Below, in pieces: positions 8,807 to 15,498 of a stretch of DNA of 64,000 nt. Positions within the stretch are counted from its first letter, which is position 1. The number at the start of each line of letters is the position of its first letter. Source of the stretch: Methanomethylovorans hollandica DSM 15978 (GTDB taxonomy: Archaea > Halobacteriota > Methanosarcinia > Methanosarcinales > Methanosarcinaceae); the NCBI RefSeq assembly GCF_000328665.1, contig NC_019972.1, positions 1-64,000 on the forward strand. The letters run 5' to 3'. The notes under the pieces were generated by a model, which searched no databases, had not been told where the DNA came from, and worked only from the letters and a program-made list of their open reading frames with translations. Both the position numbers and the translations under genes were made by a program.

Positions 8807-8908
8807 TCAATCCAACAGAAACCTTTTCCGAATTTGATAACCTTGACTTTTGTTGCATTGATTACATTGAGTTACGTATTTGTCCTTACATACAATGCAA
8901 CTGCTCAT
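8807..8908 (-). CDS. Zinc-ribbon microprotein
   Basis: 33 residues with two CxxC pairs (CIVC and CNQC) eight residues apart, as in a minimal zinc ribbon, and a basic tail. Its ATG overlaps the stop codon of the preceding 30-residue frame (ATGA), which suggests translational coupling, or one protein split by a frameshift. No longer homologue recognised. Confidence 0.35.
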   Translation of the reverse strand: MSSCIVCKDKYVTQCNQCNKSQGYQIRKRFLLD

Positions 8909-8997
8909 GAATATCTGATTCTGATAGTTGACATATTTTTGGTTTTGAAATCTCCAGTATCAGCTTCTCTTTCTTTACATCTGTTACATAGTAACAT
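8905..8997 (-). CDS. CxxC microprotein upstream of the zinc-ribbon frame
   Basis: 30 residues starting MLLCNRCKEREADTG, with one CxxC pair. AGAGGATATT sits just before the ATG, a good binding site. It overlaps the next frame by 4 bases. With that frame it would give three CxxC pairs in about 65 residues. The rest of 8660-8806 and 8998-9050 shows no gene. Confidence 0.35.
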   Translation of the reverse strand: MLLCNRCKEREADTGDFKTKNMSTIRIRYS

Positions 8998-9050
8998 AAT
9001 ATCCTCTGATTTTAATTATCTCTAATCATATAAAAGAATGATTTTTAGGA

Positions 9051-9100
9051 ACGGAAGGGAGGATTGTGTGATTCAAATAGCAGATATACCTCCCGTTCCA
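9051..9100 (-). terminator. Hairpin after the RNase HIII gene
   Basis: GGAACGG and GGAGG at 9051-9065 pair with CCTCCCGTTCC at 9090-9100, leaving a 3-base bulge and a loop of about 25 bases. It begins about ten bases beyond the rnhC stop and may end or protect that transcript. Confidence 0.4.
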
Positions 9101-9108
9101 GTGGTTAT

Positions 9109-10080
9109 TTAATCGTTTTTAAATGCAACAACCTGTTCGGTTGTCTTAAAATGGAGTTTTGAAACGTTTTTTAGAGCATTTGGTCCATGTGCTTTGACGA
9201 ATTTCTGTCCTGTGGATATTACATCAGTGGCACCTTTAGGGAATCTCATCTTATAATTGTTAGACATTTCATCCATACATTTCAGAAATTCTGCTCTGGC
9301 AAGTATGGAGGCAGCAGCTACAGCAACATTAGACTCAGCATGTGTTTGTTGTATAAGCTTACAGCAAGAACCAAGTGTATTTAATTCATCCTTGAGAATG
9401 TTTTCATTATGGGAAAACTGATCTACAAGAAGTGTGGTTTGGGTTGCATAAGCTTTCTTTAATTCGATGTCTATAGTAACAATTCCATTTAACCCACCTA
9501 ATAAATTCTCAATTCCAGATGCGTGTAGCCACGCTAATAATTTATTGAGATTATTAATTTCATTATACTTCTGATTGTATTCCTCAGGGAGTAGGGTCTC
9601 GATCTGATATTTCCTATGTGTCAGTAAGTTAGTAATCTTATCAGCGATATCCAGGACCTGTTCATCTGTGAGTAATTTGCAGTCCTTCACACCAATGGAT
9701 CGAAGAGTGGATTCGACTTTTCCATCGGTAATACAAACAGCTGCAGTCACTAATGGCCCGAAATAATCTCCTTTTCCAGACTCATCGCATCCGATAAGTG
9801 GATATCCGAGATTATCCTGGGAGGGTGTTGCAGTTACATAAGTAGATTCTGCAGGAGAACCTATTATTTTCCGGATTTGGTCTGCATCTTCTCCGTTACC
9901 CAACTGAGAGGCATCTATTGTAATTCCTTTCTTCTTGGATGAGTAAATTCTCAAAATCCTTGAATAGGAACCCTTGGATACAGAAAACTGAACTCCGTAG
10001 TTGATTGATTGCACATCTCCAACCCGGAATCCATTATTTATAAGATCCGTTCGAATGGTATTTGTTGTTTTTTCAAGCAT
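9109..10080 (-). CDS. rnhC: Ribonuclease HIII
   Basis: 323 residues, removing RNA primers or RNA-DNA hybrids. The active-site segment DESGKGDYFGPLV (from about residue 99) is the RNase HIII form; RNase HII has DEAGRG. A region of about 90 residues before it matches the TBP-like substrate-binding domain of RNase HIII. Further conserved acidic and alanine-rich segments follow (LLVDQF, AVAAASILARAEF). The start MLEKTTN is preferred because GTGATT just upstream is the site used by neighbours. RNase HIII is mainly bacterial and archaeal cells usually use HII, so this may be an acquired gene serving element replication. Confidence 0.88.
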   Translation of the reverse strand: MLEKTTNTIRTDLINNGFRVGDVQSINYGVQFSVSKGSYSRILRIYSSKKKGITIDASQLGNGEDADQIRKIIGSPAESTYVTATPSQDNLGYPLIGCDESGKGDYFGPLVTAAVCITDGKVESTLRSIGVKDCKLLTDEQVLDIADKITNLLTHRKYQIETLLPEEYNQKYNEINNLNKLLAWLHASGIENLLGGLNGIVTIDIELKKAYATQTTLLVDQFSHNENILKDELNTLGSCCKLIQQTHAESNVAVAAASILARAEFLKCMDEMSNNYKMRFPKGATDVISTGQKFVKAHGPNALKNVSKLHFKTTEQVVAFKND

Positions 10081-10107
10081 TTGAATCACACAGGCATATT
10101 TGCCTTT

Positions 10108-10236
10108 TTAGATGTGTTCGATTATCGTTGTTAGTATATAGCCTATTCCTATCGAATAGGGCATTGCTAACAATATTAAACCAATGCACAGGTTCTTTGT
10201 AGATGTTCTTTTTATTATTCTGACTATTTTCATCAT
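10108..10236 (-). CDS. Single-pass membrane microprotein
   Basis: 42 residues: a basic start (MMKIVRIIKRTS) followed by one hydrophobic segment. GGTGATA precedes the ATG by 3 bases. It lies between rnhC and a 101-residue gene, all leftward. Function unknown. Confidence 0.45.
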   Translation of the reverse strand: MMKIVRIIKRTSTKNLCIGLILLAMPYSIGIGYILTTIIEHI

Positions 10237-10255
10237 ATTATCACCTAAAAAAGAA

Positions 10256-10561
10256 TTATTCAAAAAGGCCAACATTGACCTTGTATATCGGTGCAGTAAT
10301 ATATCCTGATCTGACTTGTCTTACAAAATCAGTTATTATCCCTGCATCTATAAGAGCTTGAACCATTCCTTTATTTTCATCATAATCCTTGATTATAGCT
10401 TCGTCCTCTGCAAGTTGCTCTGCAGGGATGTTAATTGTAGCGGTTGCAACTGGTGCTCCATCGCAGTCATCAATTAGCTGAATAGCAATTCTGCCATTGT
10501 TATACTTCAGTTTTTCTGCAATGCAATCCCATTCACCGAACTGTACTCTAATTATTGGCAT
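10256..10561 (-). CDS. Small mobile-element protein, paralogue of the next gene
   Basis: 101 residues beginning MPIIRVQFGEWDCIAEKL. It shares a pattern with the 10690-10995 product: an early WDCIA, a GRI segment, an acidic centre (DEAIIKDY), (Y)LIDAGII and a C-terminal P-[IV]-Y. The fold is unknown to me, though short proteins of this look occur on mobile elements. GGTGATTTAAG precedes the ATG. Confidence 0.65.
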   Translation of the reverse strand: MPIIRVQFGEWDCIAEKLKYNNGRIAIQLIDDCDGAPVATATINIPAEQLAEDEAIIKDYDENKGMVQALIDAGIITDFVRQVRSGYITAPIYKVNVGLFE

Positions 10562-10580
10562 CTTAAATCACCACAAACAT

Positions 10581-10594
10581 ATCTGCTTTTTTTG
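10581..10594 (-). promoter_or_regulatory. A-rich leader motif before the 101-residue gene
   Basis: The coding strand reads CAAAAAAAGCAGAT, flanked by AACA and TGTT that can pair, 20 bases before the ATG. Confidence 0.4.
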
Positions 10595-10689
10595 TTAGCA
10601 AATACTCCATATTCTTCAGGACCTCGTCCTAGTCTCTTGATACATTAATAAGTTCTTTCTGGATGATCAATAGGGAAGAAAAAGAAGGA

Positions 10690-10995
10690 TTATGAAGGCA
10701 CATATTCGGGGGAGAGCCTGTATACTGGGAATTCCCATCCTTGAAATTCAATGTCCCGAATATGCTCAATAAGGATACCGGCATCTATCAGATATTCGGG
10801 AATGTCTTCATCTCCCCTGATATCAATTATTGTTTCATCAACCCCAATCTCTTCCTCAGGCATAATAATCGTTATGAATGTGATTGTTTTCTGAGTTTCA
10901 GCGTTTATGATACGAATAACAATTCTCCCCATTTCTGTTCGATTGATATCAGCAATACAATCCCATGGCCCATATGCAAATTCATTTGTTTCCAT
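10690..10995 (-). CDS. Small mobile-element protein, tandem paralogue
   Basis: 101 residues, METNEFAYGPWDCIADI at the start. It has the same length and motif order as its neighbour (WDCIA, GRIVIRI, DETIIDI, LIDAGIL, PVYR) at low identity, which suggests an old tandem duplication. It is strongly acidic. AGGTTC is the only upstream purine-rich site and no A-rich leader is visible, so it may be transcribed differently. Confidence 0.65.
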   Translation of the reverse strand: METNEFAYGPWDCIADINRTEMGRIVIRIINAETQKTITFITIIMPEEEIGVDETIIDIRGDEDIPEYLIDAGILIEHIRDIEFQGWEFPVYRLSPEYVPS

Positions 10996-11084
10996 ATAAT
11001 GAACCTACTATTATTGTGAATAAAAAAGATTTGGTTCCTTGGAAAAGGAACGAAAAAAAGAGAAAATCTAAAAAACAAAAGTAA

Positions 11085-11195
11085 TTAAATCGGAGCAACA
11101 GGAAACTTATTAAGGGCTTGTATTAAGCTTAATTTTTCGTTTATGTATCTTTCAATTTGGTTCTTAGCTGTTTGTTTGTACTTTCTGTCACTCAT
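11085..11195 (-). CDS. 36-residue protein separated from its leader by a TnpB element
   Basis: MSDRKYKQTAKNQIERYINE followed by a short helix and a proline-containing end; basic and probably helical. The TnpB element ends directly before the ATG. On the far side of the element (12725-12756) lies an unused leader with GGTGATTTAA. Removing the element gives GGTGATTTAACATG, exactly the spacing used by neighbouring genes, so the insertion probably silenced it. Confidence 0.5.
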   Translation of the reverse strand: MSDRKYKQTAKNQIERYINEKLSLIQALNKFPVAPI

Positions 11196-11196
11196 G

Positions 11197-12724
11197 TGAA
11201 CTACTGCTCCCTGCCAGCTTTCAGCTGTCGAGGAAGGAGCTTCCTACGAGTATTTGTTTCATCTCAAGATCATCCTGTTAGGAATGATCCCGATCAACAA
11301 ACCTGTTTGTCGTAGATTATCAATTATATTTTGATAGCTTGTCCACAAAGCATTGTGTTTGAAATACCTCAAGAGAATGTTTACAGAACTATTACAATCT
11401 CTATCAAGAATGTTACCACAATAACTACATTCATAAGTTCTGTCGTTAAGTGACATATTCTTGATCGTTCCGCAAACACAACATTTCTTTGAGGTATAGG
11501 ATTCATCAATTCTTATTACTCTCTTACCCAAGCTTTCAGCTTTGTAGGTTAAGAATTGAGCAAATCTTCCTATATGTCCTGAATTATGAGTACCACGATT
11601 GGTACTCCTATCTTTTTTACTTGTTTTTGGCTTAGAAGAAGCCATTTGTTTTACATCAAGTTTACCAATGATAATAGTATTAGCATCTGTATTCTCAACA
11701 ATATTTCTGGTAATTTTATGCTGGTTATCTTTGAGTTGATTAGATGATTTTCGTTTCATCCTACCAAGGTTGTTATGCAATCGTTTCCATTTTCTGCTGT
11801 TCTTCTTACAATGGTCTCTTCGGGATTGGATCTGTTGAATTTTAGGTTCCCAGTACTTATCTGGTCGTCTATTAACTAATTCATTGAATTGACCATAAGA
11901 ATTAACCATCGTTTGTTTGATTGTACCAATATCAATAGCAAGATAACAATCATTATTACTATGCTTTACTGCAGGTATTTCATATGTAATCGAAATGTAA
12001 AAGTCATTGTCTTTCTGATAAACACTAATCTGAACAATATCAGTAGCCGTACTAAATATTCTTTCTTCAAGCAGAGTAGCAGGAAGTTCAAATATCAAAG
12101 GTATTCCAGATGGATGCTTATGAGAGAGACCAATGAAAATCTTGTCTACATCAGAATACTCTACTTCCTGTTTATGGATTCGAGTATCCATAGACTTGCT
12201 TACAAGAATATTACCTTTAGTATCAGAGATCTCAAATCCTGACTGATTATAGATCATCGTAGTGAAATACTTCTTGCCTTTGAATCCAGGAGGTCTAGCT
12301 TTGACATCCTTATTCTTTCTTAGATTGAAAAAAGACCTATAATCATTGTCTAGACACTTCAGGGTTCCCTGCAATACTTTGGAATATACCCATTTATATT
12401 CAGGAAATTGTTGTTTGAGTTCGGGTAACTTGTTCTGTTGCTGAATGTAGCTGATCTTTATTTTGTTCTTATATGCATCATGACGTTCTTTCAAACCAAA
12501 GTTATAGATAAGTCTGCACTTTTCAGATAGATTCCATAGAACAGATTCCTGTTCCAAAGTAACATCTATCTTGATTGGTAATGTCAACTGCATACAAAAA
12601 CCCATATATTATAGCGATAATAATGTATATAAGCATTAGCATGATACTGATTTTTGTAACAAAAGTATCTTTCTCATCCCCCACCTGTCGCTACGCTCCG
12701 AGGAAGGGGACTTCTCGCTTAGAA
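11197..12724 (-). mobile_element. IS200/IS605-group element with tnpB only, copy 1
   Basis: About 1.53 kb. It begins right after TTTAAC (12725-12730 on the minus strand), with left border TAAGCGAGAAGTCC, and ends with a hairpin (CAGCT GAA AGCTG) and GTAGTTCA. A second copy at 13545-15064 has the same organisation, target and borders. No tnpA is present, so movement would need a transposase from elsewhere. The last 60 bases probably also form the 3' part of the guide RNA used by TnpB. Confidence 0.8.
11259..12593 (-). CDS. tnpB: TnpB RNA-guided nuclease, copy 1
   Basis: 444 residues from MQLTLPIKIDV. Seen: a basic N-terminal region, the RuvC-I aspartate in YLAIDIGTIKQ, a zinc ribbon (CCVCG ... 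CSYCG) and the last aspartate in LDRDCNSS. The usual RuvC-II glutamate position reads IIIGKLDVKQM, with glycine instead of glutamate; an alternative glutamate is present in IRIDESYTSKKC just before the zinc ribbon, as described for a branch of TnpB and Fanzor. The start is set at the M that aligns with the family's usual start. The reading frame is intact. The protein is highly similar to copy 2. Confidence 0.93.
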   Translation of the reverse strand: MQLTLPIKIDVTLEQESVLWNLSEKCRLIYNFGLKERHDAYKNKIKISYIQQQNKLPELKQQFPEYKWVYSKVLQGTLKCLDNDYRSFFNLRKNKDVKARPPGFKGKKYFTTMIYNQSGFEISDTKGNILVSKSMDTRIHKQEVEYSDVDKIFIGLSHKHPSGIPLIFELPATLLEERIFSTATDIVQISVYQKDNDFYISITYEIPAVKHSNNDCYLAIDIGTIKQTMVNSYGQFNELVNRRPDKYWEPKIQQIQSRRDHCKKNSRKWKRLHNNLGRMKRKSSNQLKDNQHKITRNIVENTDANTIIIGKLDVKQMASSKPKTSKKDRSTNRGTHNSGHIGRFAQFLTYKAESLGKRVIRIDESYTSKKCCVCGTIKNMSLNDRTYECSYCGNILDRDCNSSVNILLRYFKHNALWTSYQNIIDNLRQTGLLIGIIPNRMILR

Positions 12725-12756
12725 GTTAAATCACCGGAAATTTGTTTGTCTTTTTT
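12725..12756 (-). promoter_or_regulatory. Orphan gene leader, cut off from its gene by TnpB copy 1
   Basis: The minus strand carries CCGGAAAAAAGACAAACAAA, then TTTCCGGTGATTTAAC. CCGGAAA and TTTCCGG can pair and would present the A-rich motif in the loop. The ribosome binding site GGTGATTTAA ends at the insertion; the matching ATG is at 11195 beyond the element. Confidence 0.6.
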
Positions 12757-12772
12757 CCGGTGTTAGCTACCA

Positions 12773-12832
12773 TTAGTGATGTGTAACAGCAATTATGAAA
12801 AGAACGATGCCAATAATTGTGAAGACAATCAT
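12773..12832 (-). CDS. 19-residue hydrophobic peptide coupled to the winged-helix gene
   Basis: MIVFTIIGIVLFIIAVTHH, one membrane segment. Its ATG overlaps the stop of the upstream gene (TTATGATT), and GAGG lies 8 bases before it. It may be a membrane micropeptide or a chance frame; the overlap and binding site favour the first. Confidence 0.35.
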   Translation of the reverse strand: MIVFTIIGIVLFIIAVTHH

Positions 12833-13074
12833 AAGCATCGCCTCACATGTGTATAGTTGATGTTACCATATGGAATAGTAATATTATTAAGTTGAGCGCG
12901 TGTACGTCCAAGGATTCTCCTCTTGGTAAGTTCTATTTTACCAATGCTATGCAGATGCAATAGCTTTTCTTTTACATTCTCCAGAGGATAGCCAGATTGC
13001 TCAAGCTCTCTCAAAATTGGTGCAATAGAAGTTTCTCTTTCCGGAATGAGGTCCATTATTTGTACTTGTGTCAT
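12829..13074 (-). CDS. Small winged-helix-like protein
   Basis: 81 residues, MTQVQIMDLIPERETSIAPI at the start. The pattern of three helices with YPLENVKEKLLHLHSIGKIE followed by a basic strand resembles a small winged-helix DNA-binding domain, perhaps a local regulator. GAGGAATAA precedes the chosen ATG; an in-frame extension of 27 residues is less likely. The final codons overlap the next peptide's start. Confidence 0.5.
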   Translation of the reverse strand: MTQVQIMDLIPERETSIAPILRELEQSGYPLENVKEKLLHLHSIGKIELTKRRILGRTRAQLNNITIPYGNINYTHVRRCL

Positions 13075-13265
13075 TTTATTCCTCATTCTTTTGTTTGGCT
13101 TTTGGCTAGGTACAAAAAGACAAACTACAAGAGTGTCACAAGTGAACTCTATCAAAAAAGAATAATTGGAAAGTGCGGAACTCTACGAGTATAAGTAGAG
13201 TTCCTGTTTGTTTGAGCGACAGAAGAATGTATGCAATTTTTAGAAAATAGAAATGGAGTTTTGCC

Positions 13266-13425
13266 TCCCGATAGAAACCGAGAGGCATTTTGGGAGTTGG
13301 AGTCTGTCTAAGTTAGACTCTTGCCTGGATTGGTTCCACCTGGATTTTAACCAGGTACTATGGACCCATTGGAACCATGGTGGTGGTGGGGACTCTGCTG
13401 ATATTGCTGTAAAATACAGAGTCCC
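13266..13425 (-). other. Hairpins on the right-hand side of the structured array
   Basis: Besides the tRNA-like unit at 13332-13376, there are three stems: TGCCTC/GAGGCA (6 bp, from 13266), GAGTCT 13300-13305 with AGACTC 13315-13320 (6 bp, loop 9), and GGGACTCTG 13389-13397 with CAGAGTCCC 13417-13425 (9 bp, loop 19). A weaker inverted repeat GAAGTGG/CCACTTC spans 13463-13519. No gene is credible in 13195-13545; the plus-strand open frame there is tryptophan-rich and follows the hairpins. Confidence 0.5.
13332..13376 (-). ncRNA. tRNA-like acceptor/T-arm minihelix A
   Basis: Minus strand: GGTTCCA at 13370-13376 pairs with TGGAACC at 13332-13338 (7 bp). Directly next to the 3' strand is a 5-bp T-stem CCTGG/CCAGG with the 7-base loop TTAAAAT. 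Where the D and anticodon arms should be there are 14 bases (ATGGGTCCATAGTA) with a possible 4-bp ATGG/CCAT hairpin. The 7 + 5 stacking and 7-base loop match the top half of a tRNA. Confidence 0.5.
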
Positions 13426-13544
13426 TATGTGTTGGTTGGTAGTTACAAATTTTCCGAAGCATGAAGTGGACAGAAAATATTCTACCGTGGACCGGATAGA
13501 TAAATTTCATACCACTTCGATATCATATTACTACTCAAACTATA

Positions 13545-15064
13545 TGAACTACTCCCTCCTAATCACTTTGCAGTGATTTGAGGAAGGAGCTTCCTACGAG
13601 TATTCGTATCATTTCGGTATCATTCTGGTTGGAATAACCCCGATCAACAAACCTGTTTGTCGTAGATTATCAATTGTGTTTTGATAGCTTGTCCACAAAG
13701 CATTATGTTTGAAATACCTCAAGAGAATGTTCACAGAACTATTGTAGTCTCTATCAAGAATGTTTCCACAATAACCACATTCATATGTTCTGTCATTAAG
13801 TGACATATTCTTGATAGTTCCGCAAATACAACATTTCTTTGAGGTATATGATTCATCAATTCTTATTACTCTTTTACCCAAGCTTTCAGCTTTGTAGGTT
13901 AAGAATTGAGTAAATCTTCCTATATGTCCTGAGTTATGAGTACTTCTATGAATGCTTTTTTCATATCTACTATCCTTTGGTTCACTTGAAGCCATTTGCT
14001 TTACATCAAGTTTACCTATGATTATGGTATTAGCATCCGTATTATCGATAATATTTCTGGTAATTTTGTGCTGGTTATCTTTTAACTGATTAGATGATTT
14101 TCGCTTTATCTTACCAAGGTTGTTATGAAGCCTTTTCCATTTTCTGCTGTTCTTCTGGCAATGATCTCTTCTGGATTGAATCTGTTGGATCTTAGGTTCC
14201 CAATACTTGTCTGGTCTCCTATTCTTCAACTCTGTGAATTTTCCGTAAGAATCAACCATGCTTTGTTTCGAGACACCAATATCGATAGCAAGATAAGAAT
14301 CATTGTTATTATGCTTAACATCAAGTACTTCATAAGTAATCGAAATGTAAAAGTCCTTGTCTTTCTGATAGATATTAACCTGAACTATATCAGTAGCCTT
14401 GCTGAATATTTTGTCTTCAATCAAAGTAGCAGGTAATTCGAACTTTAGTGAAACTCCAGATGGATGATTGTGTGAGAAGCCAATGTATACTTTATCCTGT
14501 TCAGAATACTCTACTTCTGGTTTGTGTATCCTGGTATCCATGGATTTGCTCACAATAACATAACCATTAGAATCAGATATTTCAAAACCAGACTGGTTAT
14601 ATAGCATAGTAGTAAAATATTTTCTACCTTTGAATCCAGGTGGTTTTGCTTTCTTATCCTTGTTATTTCTCAAATTGAAGAACGATTTGTAATTATTATC
14701 AAGACACTTCAAGGTTCCCTGTAATACCTTGGAATACACCCATCTATAATCAGGAAACTTTTTCTTAAGTTCAGGCAACTTATTCTGTAGATTAACATAA
14801 CCTATTCTAGTCTTATTTTTGTAAGCATCCTGACGTTCTCTCAGACCAAAGTTATAGATAAGTCTACATTTCTCAGATAGATCCCATAGAACAGATTTTT
14901 GTTCTGGAGTAGTATCTATCTTAATTGGTAACGTCAACAGCATATGAAAAAACCTATATCTTATAATGAGACTAAGATATTTAAGCATTAGTATCTAATG
15001 ATAATTATTATTGAATAAGACGCATTCATCTCCCAGCTTACGCAAGGAGACTTCTGCTTAATAT
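13545..15064 (-). mobile_element. IS200/IS605-group element with tnpB only, copy 2
   Basis: About 1.52 kb, inserted after TTTAAC (15065-15070). Left border TAAGCAGAAGTCTCC; the right end has a hairpin AATCACT GCAA AGTGATT and GTAGTTCA. The hairpin sequence differs from copy 1 while pairing is retained. It has landed in the middle of a hairpin array, with tRNA-like units left on both sides. Confidence 0.8.
13609..14943 (-). CDS. tnpB: TnpB RNA-guided nuclease, copy 2
   Basis: 444 residues from MLLTLPIKID, intact. It has the same layout as copy 1: RuvC-I aspartate in YLAIDIGVSKQ, glycine in IIIGKLDVKQM, alternative glutamate in IRIDESYTSKKC, zinc ribbon CCICG ... CGYCG and the final LDRDYNSS. 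The two proteins are nearly identical in the C-terminal half and diverge more in the middle, where the surface probably contacts the guide RNA. The divergence means the copies did not arise by very recent duplication. An in-frame extension of 15 residues at the start has no binding site. Confidence 0.93.
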   Translation of the reverse strand: MLLTLPIKIDTTPEQKSVLWDLSEKCRLIYNFGLRERQDAYKNKTRIGYVNLQNKLPELKKKFPDYRWVYSKVLQGTLKCLDNNYKSFFNLRNNKDKKAKPPGFKGRKYFTTMLYNQSGFEISDSNGYVIVSKSMDTRIHKPEVEYSEQDKVYIGFSHNHPSGVSLKFELPATLIEDKIFSKATDIVQVNIYQKDKDFYISITYEVLDVKHNNNDSYLAIDIGVSKQSMVDSYGKFTELKNRRPDKYWEPKIQQIQSRRDHCQKNSRKWKRLHNNLGKIKRKSSNQLKDNQHKITRNIIDNTDANTIIIGKLDVKQMASSEPKDSRYEKSIHRSTHNSGHIGRFTQFLTYKAESLGKRVIRIDESYTSKKCCICGTIKNMSLNDRTYECGYCGNILDRDYNSSVNILLRYFKHNALWTSYQNTIDNLRQTGLLIGVIPTRMIPK

Positions 15065-15102
15065 GTTAAACATATGTCCAAAAATAGAAAAGTGAGGTAT
15101 TG

Positions 15103-15182
15103 GCTCCGGGTTGGAGATGCCCGGAGCTGGATTTAGATATTATTTGGATAGGAGAAAGACATTAATAAGGAGGTCTTTCTCC
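15103..15182 (-). other. Two strong hairpins at the left end of the array
   Basis: GCTCCGGG 15103-15110 pairs with CCCGGAGC 15120-15127 (8 bp, loop 9). GGAGAAAGAC 15151-15160 pairs with GTCTTTCTCC 15173-15182 (perfect 10 bp, loop 12). Both are far more GC-rich than the surroundings and lie in series with the tRNA-like units. Confidence 0.6.
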
Positions 15183-15200
15183 TTGGGGAGTCTGGGGGTA

Positions 15201-15233
15201 GGTTCCATCTGGAATTCAACCAGCCGTGGAACC
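15201..15233 (-). ncRNA. tRNA-like acceptor/T-arm minihelix B
   Basis: GGTTCCA (15227-15233, minus strand) pairs with TGGAACC (15201-15207). A 4-bp T-stem (CTGG/CCAG, with a G-A mismatch at its base) closes the 7-base loop TTGAATT. Only two bases (CG) separate the acceptor 5' strand from the T-stem. The acceptor stem is identical to that of unit A although the linker is not. Confidence 0.5.
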
Positions 15234-15245
15234 ACATAGGAAGTG

Positions 15246-15271
15246 GAGAGCCTGCAGGAGAACAGACTCTC
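15246..15271 (-). other. 9-bp hairpin between tRNA-like units
   Basis: GAGAGCCTG 15246-15254 pairs with CAGACTCTC 15263-15271, including one G-U pair, around an 8-base loop. Confidence 0.5.
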
Positions 15272-15279
15272 TAGCTGTG

Positions 15280-15335
15280 GGTTCCGGCAGGACTTGAACC
15301 AGCTAACCAGCAAGGAGGTATCTGGCATCGGAACC
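15280..15335 (-). ncRNA. tRNA-like unit C with canonical T-loop
   Basis: GGTTCCG (15329-15335, minus strand) pairs with CGGAACC (15280-15286), 7 bp. The T-arm is GCTGG TTCAAGT CCTGC with one mismatch and the canonical TTCAAGT loop, directly next to the acceptor 3' strand. The central 25 bases hold one small hairpin (CCAG/CTGG) in place of the D and anticodon arms. CACA follows the acceptor. An A-rich leader motif lies about 15 bases upstream (15349-15366). Confidence 0.6.
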
Positions 15336-15375
15336 ATTTGATTTTCATCTTTTTGTTTGCCTTTTTGTGTGGTGG

Positions 15376-15406
15376 AAGGAGGACTGCATCCACTACAGGC
15401 CTCCTT
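15376..15406 (-). other. 7-bp hairpin between tRNA-like units
   Basis: AAGGAGG 15376-15382 pairs with CCTCCTT 15400-15406 around 17 bases, which contain CTG/CAG able to extend the fold. It has no T-loop consensus. Confidence 0.45.
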
Positions 15407-15442
15407 TATGGTTGTGTGTTGGGTGGTACGTTCCTAAAACGG

Positions 15443-15483
15443 GGTCCTTTCCGGACTTGAACCGGATGTAGATTTTAAGGACC
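15443..15483 (-). ncRNA. tRNA-like acceptor/T-arm minihelix D
   Basis: GGTCCTT (15477-15483, minus strand) pairs with AAGGACC (15443-15449), 7 bp. The T-arm TCCGG TTCAAGT CCGGA has five perfect pairs and a canonical loop, with no gap to the acceptor 3' strand. A 10-base unpaired linker replaces the D and anticodon arms. It is the cleanest of the four units, 41 bases in all. A leader motif lies at 15499-15516 just upstream. Confidence 0.65.
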
Positions 15484-15498
15484 ACATTGATTCCATTT

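Noticed and set aside
8834-9025. 63-residue hydrophobic plus-strand frame
   Set aside because: It is antisense to the CxxC microproteins, which have better binding sites; plus-strand genes are absent from this region.
9066-9086. A plus-strand copy of the rnhC-type start region (GTGTGATTCAAATA)
   Set aside because: The following frame is only about 12 codons and has ATA in place of ATG; it lies inside the hairpin after rnhC and is probably coincidence.
13253-13576. 107-residue plus-strand frame, rich in tryptophan and histidine
   Set aside because: It runs through the hairpin array, and its composition follows the stems; no binding site precedes it.
15140-15337. 65-residue minus-strand frame starting MVPMPDTSLL
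   Set aside because: It reads through two tRNA-like units (the peptide WFKSCRNP comes from the T-arm). The same DNA is better explained by the RNA structures.
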